Assembly (NCBI GenBank): GCA_020217115.1
Contig: JAIWOA010000063.1
Coordinates: 1 to 16,598 of the forward strand
DNA from: Calditerrivibrio sp.
GTDB taxonomy: Bacteria; Chrysiogenota; Deferribacteres; Deferribacterales; Calditerrivibrionaceae
Reading direction: 5' to 3'
Length of the DNA stretch: 16,598 bases
This document shows, piece by piece, positions 1 to 7,701 of this stretch. The position numbers and the translations under genes are program-made. Below the pieces are notes generated by a model, which saw only the letters and a list, made by a program, of their open reading frames with translations, was not told where the DNA came from and searched no databases. Numbering within the stretch: the stretch's first letter is position 1; each line of letters opens with the position of its first letter.

Positions 1-595
1 GGTGTATGGCACAATGAAGATAAAAAAAACAATGAATGAAAAGTCTGATTATAAACTACTACTGGGCTTTGTAGCTGCATTCTGCTTTGTTTTATCTTCC
101 TTAAAGATCCCATCTGTGACAGGTAGCTGTTCACATCCCACAGGTGTGGGGCTTGGGGCTATTTTGTTTGGTGCTTCTGTGATGGTACCGATAGGCTTTA
201 TCGTGTTATTATTTCAAGCAATATTGATAGCTCATGGTGGGATAACAACTCTGGGGGCCAATCTATTTTCGATGGGGATCGTGGGCCCATTCGTTGCTTA
301 CTTCATCTATCACACCTTTAATAGATTGAATGTAAATAAAAGTTTCTCAATATTTTTTGCAATATTCCTGTCTGATCTATTTACCTATATTGTGACATCT
401 TTTCAGCTTGCTTTAGCTTTTCCAGATCAGGTAGGTGGGGTTATGTCATCATTTTTAAAATTTGCATCTATTTTTGCAATTACTCAAGTTCCAATAGCCA
501 TTATAGAGGGGATTGTAGGTTTAATTACACTAAGCTATATATCAAGCCTGGTTCAAGATGACAAGCTTATAACATTCAAGAAGCAGGAGGTTTAA
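1..595 (+). CDS. cbiM: Cobalt ECF transporter substrate-binding membrane subunit CbiM (5' partial)
   Basis: CbiM is the integral membrane subunit that gives the CbiMNQO cobalt ECF importer its metal specificity. The reading frame is open to the first base of the window, and the metal-binding N-terminus (canonically starting MHI-EG) is not present, so roughly 25-30 residues are missing. What remains is typical: the highly conserved block SVTGSCSHPTG followed by GLGAILFG (about residues 39-57 counted from base 2), then several hydrophobic segments (around 63-75, 85-103, 115-140 and 150-180). The first in-window ATG (base 14) is inside the gene and is not the start. cbiN follows after 2 nt, with a strong ribosome binding site inside the cbiM end. 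A cobalamin riboswitch, if there is one, would lie upstream of the window. Identity is secure; the true start cannot be seen. Confidence 0.95.
   Translation, partial: VYGTMKIKKTMNEKSDYKLLLGFVAAFCFVLSSLKIPSVTGSCSHPTGVGLGAILFGASVMVPIGFIVLLFQAILIAHGGITTLGANLFSMGIVGPFVAYFIYHTFNRLNVNKSFSIFFAIFLSDLFTYIVTSFQLALAFPDQVGGVMSSFLKFASIFAITQVPIAIIEGIVGLITLSYISSLVQDDKLITFKKQEV
585..590 (+). promoter_or_regulatory. Ribosome binding site of cbiN
   Basis: AGGAGG lies 7 nt before the cbiN ATG at 598 and inside the last codons of cbiM. It is the strongest Shine-Dalgarno match noticed in the operon and fixes the cbiN start. It also sits at the only non-overlapping junction. Confidence 0.75.
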
Positions 596-597
596 GT

Positions 598-882
598 ATG
601 AAAAAAAATCTTATGCTAATCGTCATAGCTCTGGTTGTGGGAATTCTACCTCTATTCTACAATTTTGGCAAAAATTTGGAAGAACCTTTTTCAGGCTCAG
701 ATGGTCTGGCTGAAAAGAAAATAACTGAAATATCAAAGGATTATAAACCATGGTTTTCTCCAGTATTTGAACCACCAAGTAGTGAAATTGAGTCTCTACT
801 ATTCACTTTGCAGGCTGCAATGGGGGCAGGAGTAATTGGGTATGTTATAGGCTATTTAAAGGGTAAAAAGGTAAATGGCTAA
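598..882 (+). CDS. cbiN: Cobalt ECF transporter accessory subunit CbiN
   Basis: CbiN is the small membrane protein that acts with CbiM in cobalt capture and loading. The 94-aa product has the expected two-helix plan: an N-terminal hydrophobic segment (about residues 4-21), an extracytoplasmic loop, and a C-terminal helix (about 69-87) rich in Gly and Ala. The loop carries the family signature: FSGSDGLAEKKI near residues 31-42, then Y-x-PWFSPVFEPPSSEIESLLF (about 49-69) and LQAAMGAGVIGY. Length is normal for the family (about 90-105 aa). The start is supported by AGGAGG 7 nt upstream. The last 8 nt overlap cbiQ. Nothing is truncated or unusual. Confidence 0.96.
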   Translation: MKKNLMLIVIALVVGILPLFYNFGKNLEEPFSGSDGLAEKKITEISKDYKPWFSPVFEPPSSEIESLLFTLQAAMGAGVIGYVIGYLKGKKVNG

Positions 883-1561
883 ATTTCTCATAGATCCGCT
901 GGTATCTATTGTTTTATTTGTTAGTGTTGTGATCTTCTCTTTTATAAATAAAAGGGGAGATCTCTTTATATTTATTAATACTATTTTGTTATTTTTTATA
1001 TTCATTAGCACTGACCGTAAAAAAGTTATCACTTTCTTTTTTATATATCTGTTTGCTATTCTCCAGATTACCCTTGTGGCAATCGATATTAGTAATGGTA
1101 TAGGTTTTGAAATCAATAGATTTAAAGAGTTATTTTATAGAGGGACTACCCTCATTTTTATGCTCTTCTTGATTTCAAATAAAGTAACTTACAAAAGTAT
1201 TATAAATATTCTCAATACTATCAAGGTGCCAGCAACACTACTTGAGCTTATTTCCATATCCATTATCGGTATTCAAATACTGGCAAGATCTGCTTCAAGG
1301 CTTATTACATCTATGAAAAGTCGAAATCTATTCTCAAAACCTCTGATTGGTGTATATTCCACCGGAATCTTTCTCGGTGTAATGTTTAGAAATATCATCT
1401 ATGACACAAATACATTATCACTTGTTTCAAATTCGAGGAGAATAGATAGATTTTACTGTATTATGGTTGATGATATAAAGATCCAGAAGTGGCAATTATT
1501 GGTATCAATATTTTTTGGTACTGCTTTGATCTTAATGGGGGTATTTTTAAATGGAAAGTAG
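875..1561 (+). CDS. cbiQ: Cobalt ECF transporter T component CbiQ
   Basis: CbiQ is the transmembrane coupling (EcfT) subunit linking CbiM/CbiN to the CbiO ATPase. The 228-aa sequence is strongly hydrophobic at about residues 9-24, 28-46, 51-69, 90-101 and 207-225, with a cytoplasmic coupling region between about 110 and 205. The two arginine-centred X-R-X coupling motifs known from EcfT proteins appear reduced to S149-R150-N151 and S187-R188-R189; the usual second motif (AMxARGF-like) is not present in canonical form. Length is slightly short for CbiQ (usually 225-260 aa). The ATG at 875 overlaps the cbiN stop and has an AAGG-type site just upstream; the end overlaps cbiO by 11 nt. Identification rests on position between cbiN and cbiO plus topology and motifs, since CbiQ diverges quickly. 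Confidence 0.92.
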   Translation: MAKFLIDPLVSIVLFVSVVIFSFINKRGDLFIFINTILLFFIFISTDRKKVITFFFIYLFAILQITLVAIDISNGIGFEINRFKELFYRGTTLIFMLFLISNKVTYKSIINILNTIKVPATLLELISISIIGIQILARSASRLITSMKSRNLFSKPLIGVYSTGIFLGVMFRNIIYDTNTLSLVSNSRRIDRFYCIMVDDIKIQKWQLLVSIFFGTALILMGVFLNGK

Positions 1562-2318
1562 TTTAATCGATATTAATAATTTATCATACAAAAATGTGTT
1601 TCAAAATTTAAGTTTTTCTATCAAAAGGGGTAAAGTTTATCTCATACTGGGGGATAATGGAAGTGGGAAGACTACGCTTCTATACCTTATTCAAGGACTC
1701 TACAGGCCAGATATAGGGGAGATATTTTATTGTGAAGAAGCTTATGACTATAGAAATAGATGGTTGAGTTATCTCAGGGGTAAAGTTGGATTGCTATTTC
1801 AAAACCCAGATTATCAGGTTATAGGTTTAACTGTAAAGGATGATCTGGGATTGGGACTTAAAGTAAATGGGGTAGATAGAAAAAAGATAGATGAGTATGT
1901 GGATCTTGTATTAAATAATTACAATATATTCCATTTAAAGGATAAAAGGACAGATCTATTGAGTTTTGGAGAGAAAAAGAAGGTATCTCTTGCTGCTATT
2001 TCTCTATTAAATCCAGATCTTTCACTTCTTGATGAACCATATGCTGGTCTTGATAAAAGTGGTAGACAATTTGTCGACGATTTTATAAAAATTTCAAAAC
2101 AAAATGATAAAACTGTAGTTATTACAAGTCATGAGCCGGGTGAATTCCTGTATTACGTTGATGAAATATATTTTATCAAAGATAGATCCCTTAATAAAAT
2201 AGATACACTAAATGAGGATTTTATACCAGTTTATATGAAAAATATCCTTCTACTCTCAAAATATGGCTATCTTGATAAACCTTTACCAGAGGATATTTTA
2301 AAGGATTTAAAAAAATGA
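1551..2318 (+). CDS. cbiO: Cobalt ECF transporter ATPase CbiO
   Basis: CbiO is the cytoplasmic ABC ATPase that powers the cobalt importer. All ATPase motifs are visible: Walker A GDNGSGKTT (34-42), the Q-loop FQNPDYQV with Gln84, an ABC signature LSFGEKKK (137-144) in place of the textbook LSGGQ, Walker B ending LLDEP (159-163, catalytic Glu162), a D-loop AGLD (165-168) and the switch histidine His194 in TSHE. The LSFGE signature is a variant seen in CbiO/EcfA-type ATPases and need not mean loss of activity. Residues from about 205 to 255 form the usual C-terminal extension of ECF ATPases. The ATG at 1551 has a G-run at 1537-1541 as ribosome binding site. The stop overlaps the cbiA start by 4 nt (ATGA). 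Confidence 0.96.
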   Translation: MESSLIDINNLSYKNVFQNLSFSIKRGKVYLILGDNGSGKTTLLYLIQGLYRPDIGEIFYCEEAYDYRNRWLSYLRGKVGLLFQNPDYQVIGLTVKDDLGLGLKVNGVDRKKIDEYVDLVLNNYNIFHLKDKRTDLLSFGEKKKVSLAAISLLNPDLSLLDEPYAGLDKSGRQFVDDFIKISKQNDKTVVITSHEPGEFLYYVDEIYFIKDRSLNKIDTLNEDFIPVYMKNILLLSKYGYLDKPLPEDILKDLKK

Positions 2319-3658
2319 AATCTGCATTCATGGTTGCTGCACCCCATAGTGGTTCAGGGAAAACAACCCTCAGTCTGGGTATCTCAAGGGCTCTGACAAT
2401 GAAGGGGCTGAAGGTTCAGGGGTTTAAAGTTGGGCCTGATTACATAGATAGTTCCATTCTGGCCAGGGCAACTTTTAATGATGTTTATAATCTCGACAGG
2501 GTATTAATTAAGGATGATGATCTTAGGCGATACTTTTATAATGGAATCTTTTTAAATGATGTTGCCATTGTTGAAGGGGTTATGGGTTTTTTTGATAGTT
2601 TTGATACTATAAACTTTTTTGGAAGCTCCTATGATCTATCAAAGGAGCTTAATCTACCTATTCTTTTTGTTATTAATTCATTACCTTCCCTCACCTACTA
2701 CAGTATGCTGATAAAGGGGATGGAGGCTTTACTAAAAGATTTTGATGCAAAAATAGGTGTAGTAATAAACAAAGTCAAGAAAAACTATATAGATGAAAGG
2801 GTGGCATCTTCCCTGAGGTATCATACCGGAGCAGAACTTCTCGGTATTTTACCTGAAAATGAAAAAATAAAGATCCCCTCAAGACATTTAGGTTTATTTG
2901 GTGGTTTTGAGATTGATGATACTTTTATTGATACTCTGGCTCACTGGATAAGCTCAAATCTCAATCTTGACGATATACTCTCCTATTTTAGTTATGACCT
3001 GAAAGAAGAATGGGAGGGGGATAGATTACCTCAGAAGAAGAGAAAAGATAAAAGATGCTTTATTGCAAAGGATAATGCGTTTTCTTTTTATTATAAAAAT
3101 AATTTGGATATAATAGAAAGCTACGGATATGAAATCAGATATTTTTCACCATTAAATAACTATGAAATAGATAATGCTGATCTGGTTTATATTGGGGGAG
3201 GTTACCCAGAAATGTATGCCAGCGAACTCTCTAAAAGTTATTACACAATTGAAAGTCTAAAAAAACTATTATTAGAAGGTGTACCTATATTTGCAGAGTG
3301 TGGAGGTTTTATATACCTTGGTAGAGGTATACAGATTGACGAAAAAAGATACCCTATGGCTGGACTGTTTGACGTTAGCTTTGAGATGACCAAAGAGCTG
3401 AAGATGCTTGGTTATGTCACATTGGAATTGAATAAAGAGAGCAATTTCTTTTATTCAGGTAGAGGGTATTATGGCCATCAGTTCAGATATTCTAAGATTA
3501 AGGATCTGAATGAACCTCTGGTATCTGTTGTCAGGAGATTGGGTAAAGATACTGAATTTATGGATGGCATCTTAAGAGAGAATTGCTTTGGGAGCTATAC
3601 CCATTTTAATTTTTCCACTACAAATATTTTTGAAAAACTATTTGGGGAAGGTATATGA
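2315..3658 (+). CDS. cbiA: Cobyrinate a,c-diamide synthase CbiA
   Basis: CbiA uses glutamine and ATP to amidate the a and c carboxylates of cob(II)yrinate. The 447-aa protein has the family's two-part layout. An N-terminal dethiobiotin-synthetase-like ATPase domain carries the P-loop AAPHSGSGKTT (8-18) and GPDYIDSSIL (40-49). A C-terminal class I glutaminase domain (about 248-447) has the nucleophile Cys329 in FAECGGF, a Gly-rich YIGGGYPE (292-299), a GHQFRYS block (387-393) and the catalytic-histidine motif GSYTHFNF (His430). Length is normal (about 440-470 aa). The ATG at 2315 shares ATGA with the cbiO stop and has AAGGA about 9 nt upstream. It ends overlapping cbiK by 4 nt. It is kept distinct from CbiP (11507-12967), which is the other amidotransferase in the operon. 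Confidence 0.97.
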   Translation: MKSAFMVAAPHSGSGKTTLSLGISRALTMKGLKVQGFKVGPDYIDSSILARATFNDVYNLDRVLIKDDDLRRYFYNGIFLNDVAIVEGVMGFFDSFDTINFFGSSYDLSKELNLPILFVINSLPSLTYYSMLIKGMEALLKDFDAKIGVVINKVKKNYIDERVASSLRYHTGAELLGILPENEKIKIPSRHLGLFGGFEIDDTFIDTLAHWISSNLNLDDILSYFSYDLKEEWEGDRLPQKKRKDKRCFIAKDNAFSFYYKNNLDIIESYGYEIRYFSPLNNYEIDNADLVYIGGGYPEMYASELSKSYYTIESLKKLLLEGVPIFAECGGFIYLGRGIQIDEKRYPMAGLFDVSFEMTKELKMLGYVTLELNKESNFFYSGRGYYGHQFRYSKIKDLNEPLVSVVRRLGKDTEFMDGILRENCFGSYTHFNFSTTNIFEKLFGEGI

Positions 3659-4518
3659 CTAAAAGATGTATAATTTTAGCTGCATTTGGAACAACTGATT
3701 TAGAAGGTATAAAGGGGATTTTGAATATCTATGAAAAATCCAAAATTCTCGGTGAAAATTACCTTGTATTCACTGCTGATTTTATCAGAAAAAGTTGGAA
3801 CAGAATGAAAGAAACTGAGGAGGGTCTTAGTCTTCTAAATAGGGGGGTTATTCCACCTGAAGTGTTTAATGTAAAGGGTTTAATATCCCAGATCGGTTAT
3901 TGTTTTGACATGGGGATACATGATATTTTAGTTCAACCTTTACATATTTTCCATGGGGAAGAATATGAAGGTATAAAAAGTACAATAGAACAGATCTTAA
4001 ATATAAAGGATAAAAATAGCCACAAAAGAAAGATTGCCCTTGGTAGACCTCTTCTGGGTGCAAACTCATCCCCAAAGCACTACAGGGAGGATATTTTAGA
4101 GGTGGTTAGGGTTCTGGATACTGATGTCAAAATGGCCAGAGAACAGGATGCATGTCTGATATATATAGGCCATGGTAATGAAAACTATTCAACGGGAGCT
4201 TACCTTGAGACTGAATATTATTTTAGGAAAAATTATGGCGAAATGGTATTTTTCGCAAATATTGAAGGATTCCCTTTTGTTGAAGATCTCGTCAGCAGGA
4301 TCAGGGCAGGTAATTTTAAGAAAGCTGTACTAAAGCCATTTATGCTTGTGGCTGGAGATCATGCCAAAAATGATATTTTTGGGGATATTGATTCAGTTAA
4401 AACTATCTTAGAATCTAACATGATTGAGGTAATACCTGTATGTAGTGGATTGGGAGAGATGGACTGTATAGGGGAGATATTTATAAATAGAATAAAGGAA
4501 TTAATGGATGAAAAGTAA
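3655..4518 (+). CDS. cbiK: Sirohydrochlorin cobaltochelatase CbiK
   Basis: CbiK inserts Co2+ into sirohydrochlorin without ATP, the step defining the anaerobic route. The 287-aa protein is a class II chelatase of the CbiK type rather than the shorter CbiX. The N-terminus reads ILAAFGTT (7-14), QPLHIFHGEEYEGI covers 94-107 with acidic residues Glu102/Glu103, the first metal-binding histidine is His173 in YIGHGNEN, and the second is His236 in PFMLVAGDHAKNDI. These match the two active-site histidines and the glutamate known in Salmonella CbiK. There is no signal peptide, so it should be cytoplasmic, unlike the periplasmic CbiK paralogue of some Desulfovibrio. It overlaps both neighbours (4 nt with cbiA, 11 nt with cobA), and the operon's own precorrin-2 dehydrogenase would supply its substrate. 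Confidence 0.96.
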   Translation: MTKRCIILAAFGTTDLEGIKGILNIYEKSKILGENYLVFTADFIRKSWNRMKETEEGLSLLNRGVIPPEVFNVKGLISQIGYCFDMGIHDILVQPLHIFHGEEYEGIKSTIEQILNIKDKNSHKRKIALGRPLLGANSSPKHYREDILEVVRVLDTDVKMAREQDACLIYIGHGNENYSTGAYLETEYYFRKNYGEMVFFANIEGFPFVEDLVSRIRAGNFKKAVLKPFMLVAGDHAKNDIFGDIDSVKTILESNMIEVIPVCSGLGEMDCIGEIFINRIKELMDEK

Positions 4519-5230
4519 ACTTTTTATAGTAGGTTCTGGGGCTGGTCGTGGGTTGATTACATTAAGAGGAATTGAAGCATTAAACTCCTCTGATGTAGTT
4601 TTATACGATGCATTGGTATCCCAGGATATTGTTCAGCTTATTAATAAGGATAAGATATTTGTGGGGAAGAAAGGTTTTTCATCCCACTCCATTGTCCAGG
4701 ATGAGATCAATGAATATCTTAGGGTATTTTTGTCACAGGGGAAGACTGTTGCAAGATTAAAAGGTGGAGATCCAGCGATTTTTGGTAGATTATCTGATGA
4801 GATAGATCTGGCAAGAAATATGGGGGTCGAAATTGAGATAATACCTGGTGTTACTACTGCAAGCTATTTTAGTGCAATATTAAGTCAATCACTTACATCA
4901 AGATACGTATCTTCTGGCGTTGTATTTATTACGGGGCATTCCAATAAAAAAGATCTCAGAAATTTGCATAACTGGCGTGCGCTGGTGGAATTAAAATATA
5001 CAATTGTTGTATATATGGCAGCTAAAACAATTTGTACCATTTGTGAGCTTTTAACTGATAATGGGTTAGATCCTGAGACACCTATTGCTGCTGGTGAATC
5101 CCTCGGTGGCCTGGATGAACGTGTTAGTATATTTTCTGTAAAAGATATTTTAAAGAATGATAAAGAATTTTCTTCTCCTGTTATTTTTATAATAGGGGAT
5201 GTAATAAAAATTATTGGGGATAAAAGATGA
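4508..5230 (+). CDS. cobA: Uroporphyrinogen-III C-methyltransferase (SUMT)
   Basis: SUMT methylates uroporphyrinogen III at C2 and C7 with S-adenosylmethionine to give precorrin-2, the entry to B12 and siroheme. The 240-aa single-domain protein shows the tetrapyrrole methylase layout: VVLYDALVS (30-38, with the proposed catalytic Asp34), FVGKKG (51-56), the strong SUMT motif VARLKGGDPAIFGR (81-94), EIIPGVTTA (110-118) and VVFITGH (138-144). No uroporphyrinogen synthase or CysG dehydrogenase domain is fused. The N-terminal glycine loop is unusual: it reads VGSGAGRGLITLRG (8-21) instead of the canonical VGAGPGDPxLLTxKG, losing the PGD and one residue. The start at 4508 overlaps cbiK by 11 nt, and the end overlaps the cbiL-cbiC fusion by 4 nt. 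Confidence 0.94.
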   Translation: MKSKLFIVGSGAGRGLITLRGIEALNSSDVVLYDALVSQDIVQLINKDKIFVGKKGFSSHSIVQDEINEYLRVFLSQGKTVARLKGGDPAIFGRLSDEIDLARNMGVEIEIIPGVTTASYFSAILSQSLTSRYVSSGVVFITGHSNKKDLRNLHNWRALVELKYTIVVYMAAKTICTICELLTDNGLDPETPIAAGESLGGLDERVSIFSVKDILKNDKEFSSPVIFIIGDVIKIIGDKR

Positions 5231-6525
5231 GATTTTATGCATTAGGCATAGGGCCAGGGGATGGAAAGCTGATAACTGTGAAGGCTGTAGATATTTTAAA
5301 AAAATCTGATAAGGTTTATGTGCCTCAGTCTGATGAGACTGGTAGAAGTGTAGCACTTGATATAGTAAAAAACTATATCCCCTTAGAAAAGATTCAGCTC
5401 TATTATTTCCCCATGAATAATAATAGGGATGAATTGAATATCAGGTATAAAAATCTTGCAGATATGATAAAGGGTGATCTTAATGATGGATTGATCGTTT
5501 CCTATGTGACTATTGGAGATCCTCTCATATACAGCACTTTTAATTACCTTTATGAAAAGCTGGATGGAGTGGATATAGAGATAGTGCCAGGTATATCATC
5601 ATTTTCTGCAGTAGCATCAGTTTTAAAAAGGGATATTGTCCAAAAAGGTGAGTCTTTTTGCGTCATAGAGCCTGAGCATTTCGATAATTTTAATAGTTTG
5701 TTGGAACTTTTTGATACGATAATAGTTATGAAAGCCCATCGTGGCATAGAGAAACTCAAAAACCTCTTAAAGGGGGAAAATAGGGTAAAAGATGCCTATT
5801 TAGTTTCAAGGGTTGGACTTGATGGTGAACTTATTATAGATTTGAAGAAAGATTCAGATATATCAAAAGCTTATCTTTCAGTGGCATTTTTAAAGGTTGA
5901 TAGAGGTTGCAGGAGCAGCTTTATTACAAGTAAAAAAGGGGCTGATATCGAAAGGGAGAGTTTCCAAATAATAGATGACCTTGTGGATCTTAGTAGATTT
6001 GATGAGGATGAGAAAGTTGTAGCAAAGAGAATGATACATGCTTCTGGAGATGTTAGTATTGCCAATGATATAATATTTTCATCCGGGTGGAAGGATAAGA
6101 TATTTTCACTTCTCAAAAAAAATACTCCAGTAATTACAGATGTTGAGATGGTAAGATCTGGGATAGGTAGTAAGTATGATAATCTCCACTGTTTCATAAA
6201 TGATCTGGATATCATTGAGAAATCTAAAAGCTTGAATCTTACCAGAGCTGAATTGTCCATAGAAAAAGGTTTCAACCTTTTTGATGATATAATATTTGTA
6301 GTGGGTAATGCCCCCACAGCATTATTGAAAATTATTGAACTGAATAAAGTGTATAATAAAAATATATTTATCATAGGTATACCTGTAGGGTTCGTTAGCG
6401 CTAAAGAATCTAAAGATCTCCTTTTAGATTATAATTTAGATTTTATAACTGTTAGAGGTTTTAAGGGTGGCAGCTCTATAGCTGTGGCAGCATTTAATGC
6501 AATACTAAGGTTATTTAGAAAATGA
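5227..6525 (+). CDS. cbiL/cbiC: Fusion of cobalt-factor II C20-methyltransferase CbiL and cobalt-precorrin-8 methylmutase CbiC
   Basis: This 432-aa protein joins two enzymes that are normally separate. Residues 1 to about 232 are CbiL, the SAM-dependent C20 methyltransferase: GIGPGDGKLITVKA (7-20), the CbiL-type VSYVTIGDPLIYST (91-104) and EIVPGISSFSAVA (118-130). Residues from about 237 to 432 are CbiC, which moves the methyl group from C11 to C12: IERESFQIID (241-250), the catalytic-histidine motif MIHASGD with His271, PVITDVEMVRSGI (301-313), TRAELSIEKG (339-348), GNAPTALLKI (360-369), GIPVGFVSAKESK (384-396) and FKGGSSIAVAAFNA (412-425). Both halves are about full length with no internal stop or evident linker, so both are probably active. 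The two reactions are not consecutive. ATGA overlaps occur at both ends. Confidence 0.93.
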   Translation: MRFYALGIGPGDGKLITVKAVDILKKSDKVYVPQSDETGRSVALDIVKNYIPLEKIQLYYFPMNNNRDELNIRYKNLADMIKGDLNDGLIVSYVTIGDPLIYSTFNYLYEKLDGVDIEIVPGISSFSAVASVLKRDIVQKGESFCVIEPEHFDNFNSLLELFDTIIVMKAHRGIEKLKNLLKGENRVKDAYLVSRVGLDGELIIDLKKDSDISKAYLSVAFLKVDRGCRSSFITSKKGADIERESFQIIDDLVDLSRFDEDEKVVAKRMIHASGDVSIANDIIFSSGWKDKIFSLLKKNTPVITDVEMVRSGIGSKYDNLHCFINDLDIIEKSKSLNLTRAELSIEKGFNLFDDIIFVVGNAPTALLKIIELNKVYNKNIFIIGIPVGFVSAKESKDLLLDYNLDFITVRGFKGGSSIAVAAFNAILRLFRK

Positions 6526-7223
6526 GAAATTGTCTTGTTTTAGGTGGCACATCCGATACCAAAAAGGTTTTAAATAAGCTTTTAGATAATTATGACAAAA
6601 TATATGTAACTGTTGCTACAGAATACGGCTATGAGATATTTAGAGAGTTGGAAAATGAAAAGATAAAAATAATATTAAAAAGGTTTGATGAGGAGTCCCT
6701 TAAAGATTTTATATCATCCTTTTCCATAGAGGAGATTATAGACACTACCCATCCATATGCAAAAAAAATCAGTTCGCTTGCTAAAAATATATCAGCGGAT
6801 ATTAATATTAACTACACAGCTATGATGAGGGATACCTATCTCGATTATAAATATGAGAAACTTGTTTATGTTGGATGTTATGAAGATGCTGTAAATTTTG
6901 TTCTGGATAGGGATTTATTACCTTCTTTCATAACTACAGGTTCGAAAAACTCCCATAGGTTTTCCCCTATTGCTTCTAATTCTTACATAAGAATATTGCC
7001 CTCCGAAGAATCTATTGCAAAGGTAAGGAGATCTGGATTCCCTTCAAAAAATATTATTGCTATGCAGGGACCTTTTAATGTTGATTTAAATGTAGCAATT
7101 ATAAGGCAGTTTGGGATAAAATCTATTATTACAAAAAATAGTGGGGAAAGTGGTGGGTTATTGGAAAAGATAAAAAGTGCTGAAATCTGTAAAATCCCGA
7201 TTATTGTGGTGGAGAATGAGTAG
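6522..7223 (+). CDS. cbiJ: Cobalt-precorrin-6A reductase CbiJ
   Basis: CbiJ (CobK family) uses NAD(P)H to reduce cobalt-precorrin-6A to cobalt-precorrin-6B. The 233-aa sequence has the family signatures in order: LGGTSDTKK (7-15), the DTTHPYA motif (74-80), TTGSKN (138-143), a RILPSEES stretch (157-164), AMQGPFNVDLN (180-190) and ITKNSGESGG (203-212). Length is close to the usual 240-260 aa; the C-terminus ends in IIVVENE rather than the more common Arg-Pro ending. The ATG at 6522 overlaps the previous stop (ATGA), and the last 8 nt overlap the precorrin-2 dehydrogenase gene. No frameshift or missing motif was seen. Confidence 0.95.
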   Translation: MRNCLVLGGTSDTKKVLNKLLDNYDKIYVTVATEYGYEIFRELENEKIKIILKRFDEESLKDFISSFSIEEIIDTTHPYAKKISSLAKNISADININYTAMMRDTYLDYKYEKLVYVGCYEDAVNFVLDRDLLPSFITTGSKNSHRFSPIASNSYIRILPSEESIAKVRRSGFPSKNIIAMQGPFNVDLNVAIIRQFGIKSIITKNSGESGGLLEKIKSAEICKIPIIVVENE

Positions 7224-7701
7224 AGGGAAAAATTATTTCCCTTTCATTGTTAAATTGGAAGGGAAGAAGATACTGTTTATAGGTGGTGGAAAAGTTGCTG
7301 AAGGTAAGATCCTCAGGTTACTAAGTATTGCAGATTCGGTAGATGTGACAGTATGTTCAAAAAATGTAACAAAAGTGCTACAAAAGCTATATGAAGATGG
7401 TATTATAAAATTTATATCTATGGAGCTTTTAGAGGTTGAGAAAAATCTATTTAAAGATTTTGACTTTGTAATAGCTGCTACAAATAATAAGAGATTAAAT
7501 GCTAAAATTGCTGAAGTTGTAATTGAAATAGGGAAATTTGCCCTTGATGTATCAGATTCTAAAAATTCTAATTTTTTCTTTCCAGCTGTCTTAAGTTACG
7601 ATGATCTTCTGATAGCTATTTCAAGTTTTGGAAAGGAGAAAAAGAGAGTTAAAAATATCAGAGAGAGATTGGAGGAATTTTTTGGGACTAATACTATCTA
7701 A
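7216..7701 (+). CDS. sirC: Precorrin-2 dehydrogenase (SirC/CysG N-terminal type)
   Basis: This enzyme oxidises precorrin-2 to sirohydrochlorin with NAD+, feeding CbiK. The 161-aa product has the dinucleotide-binding motif FIGGGKVAEGK (21-31), FVIAATNNKRLNAKIA (84-99), a FALDVSDS stretch (108-115) whose Asp114 is the likely equivalent of the catalytic aspartate of CysG/Met8p, FFFPAVLS (120-127) and LLIAISSFGK (131-140). It covers the dehydrogenase region only; no chelatase or methyltransferase domain follows. I chose ATG 7216 because family members begin with a short lead into FPxxxxLxGKK; an upstream start at 7177 would add 13 unrelated residues lying inside cbiJ. GGTGG-GGAG sequence lies just before it, at tight spacing. 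It could equally be named after the CysG N-terminal domain. Confidence 0.9.
   Translation: MSRGKNYFPFIVKLEGKKILFIGGGKVAEGKILRLLSIADSVDVTVCSKNVTKVLQKLYEDGIIKFISMELLEVEKNLFKDFDFVIAATNNKRLNAKIAEVVIEIGKFALDVSDSKNSNFFFPAVLSYDDLLIAISSFGKEKKRVKNIRERLEEFFGTNTI
7671..7676 (+). promoter_or_regulatory. Ribosome binding site deciding the cbiD TTG start
   Basis: GGAGGA lies inside the 3' end of the precorrin-2 dehydrogenase gene. It sits 5-6 nt before a TTG at 7682 and nothing else in the cbiD frame nearby is a better start, so it supports TTG initiation of cbiD. Confidence 0.65.

Noticed and set aside
1..60. A cobalamin riboswitch at the head of the operon
   Set aside because: Such an element is expected upstream of cbiM, but the window starts inside the cbiM coding sequence, so none can be seen or claimed here.
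5871..6374. Open reading frame of 167 codons on the minus strand opposite the CbiL-CbiC fusion
   Set aside because: It is antisense to the conserved CbiC domain, has no family motif and no convincing start signals.
7177..7215. Upstream ATG for the precorrin-2 dehydrogenase
   Set aside because: It would add 13 residues from inside the conserved cbiJ end, unlike family members, which begin just before FPxxxxLxGKK.
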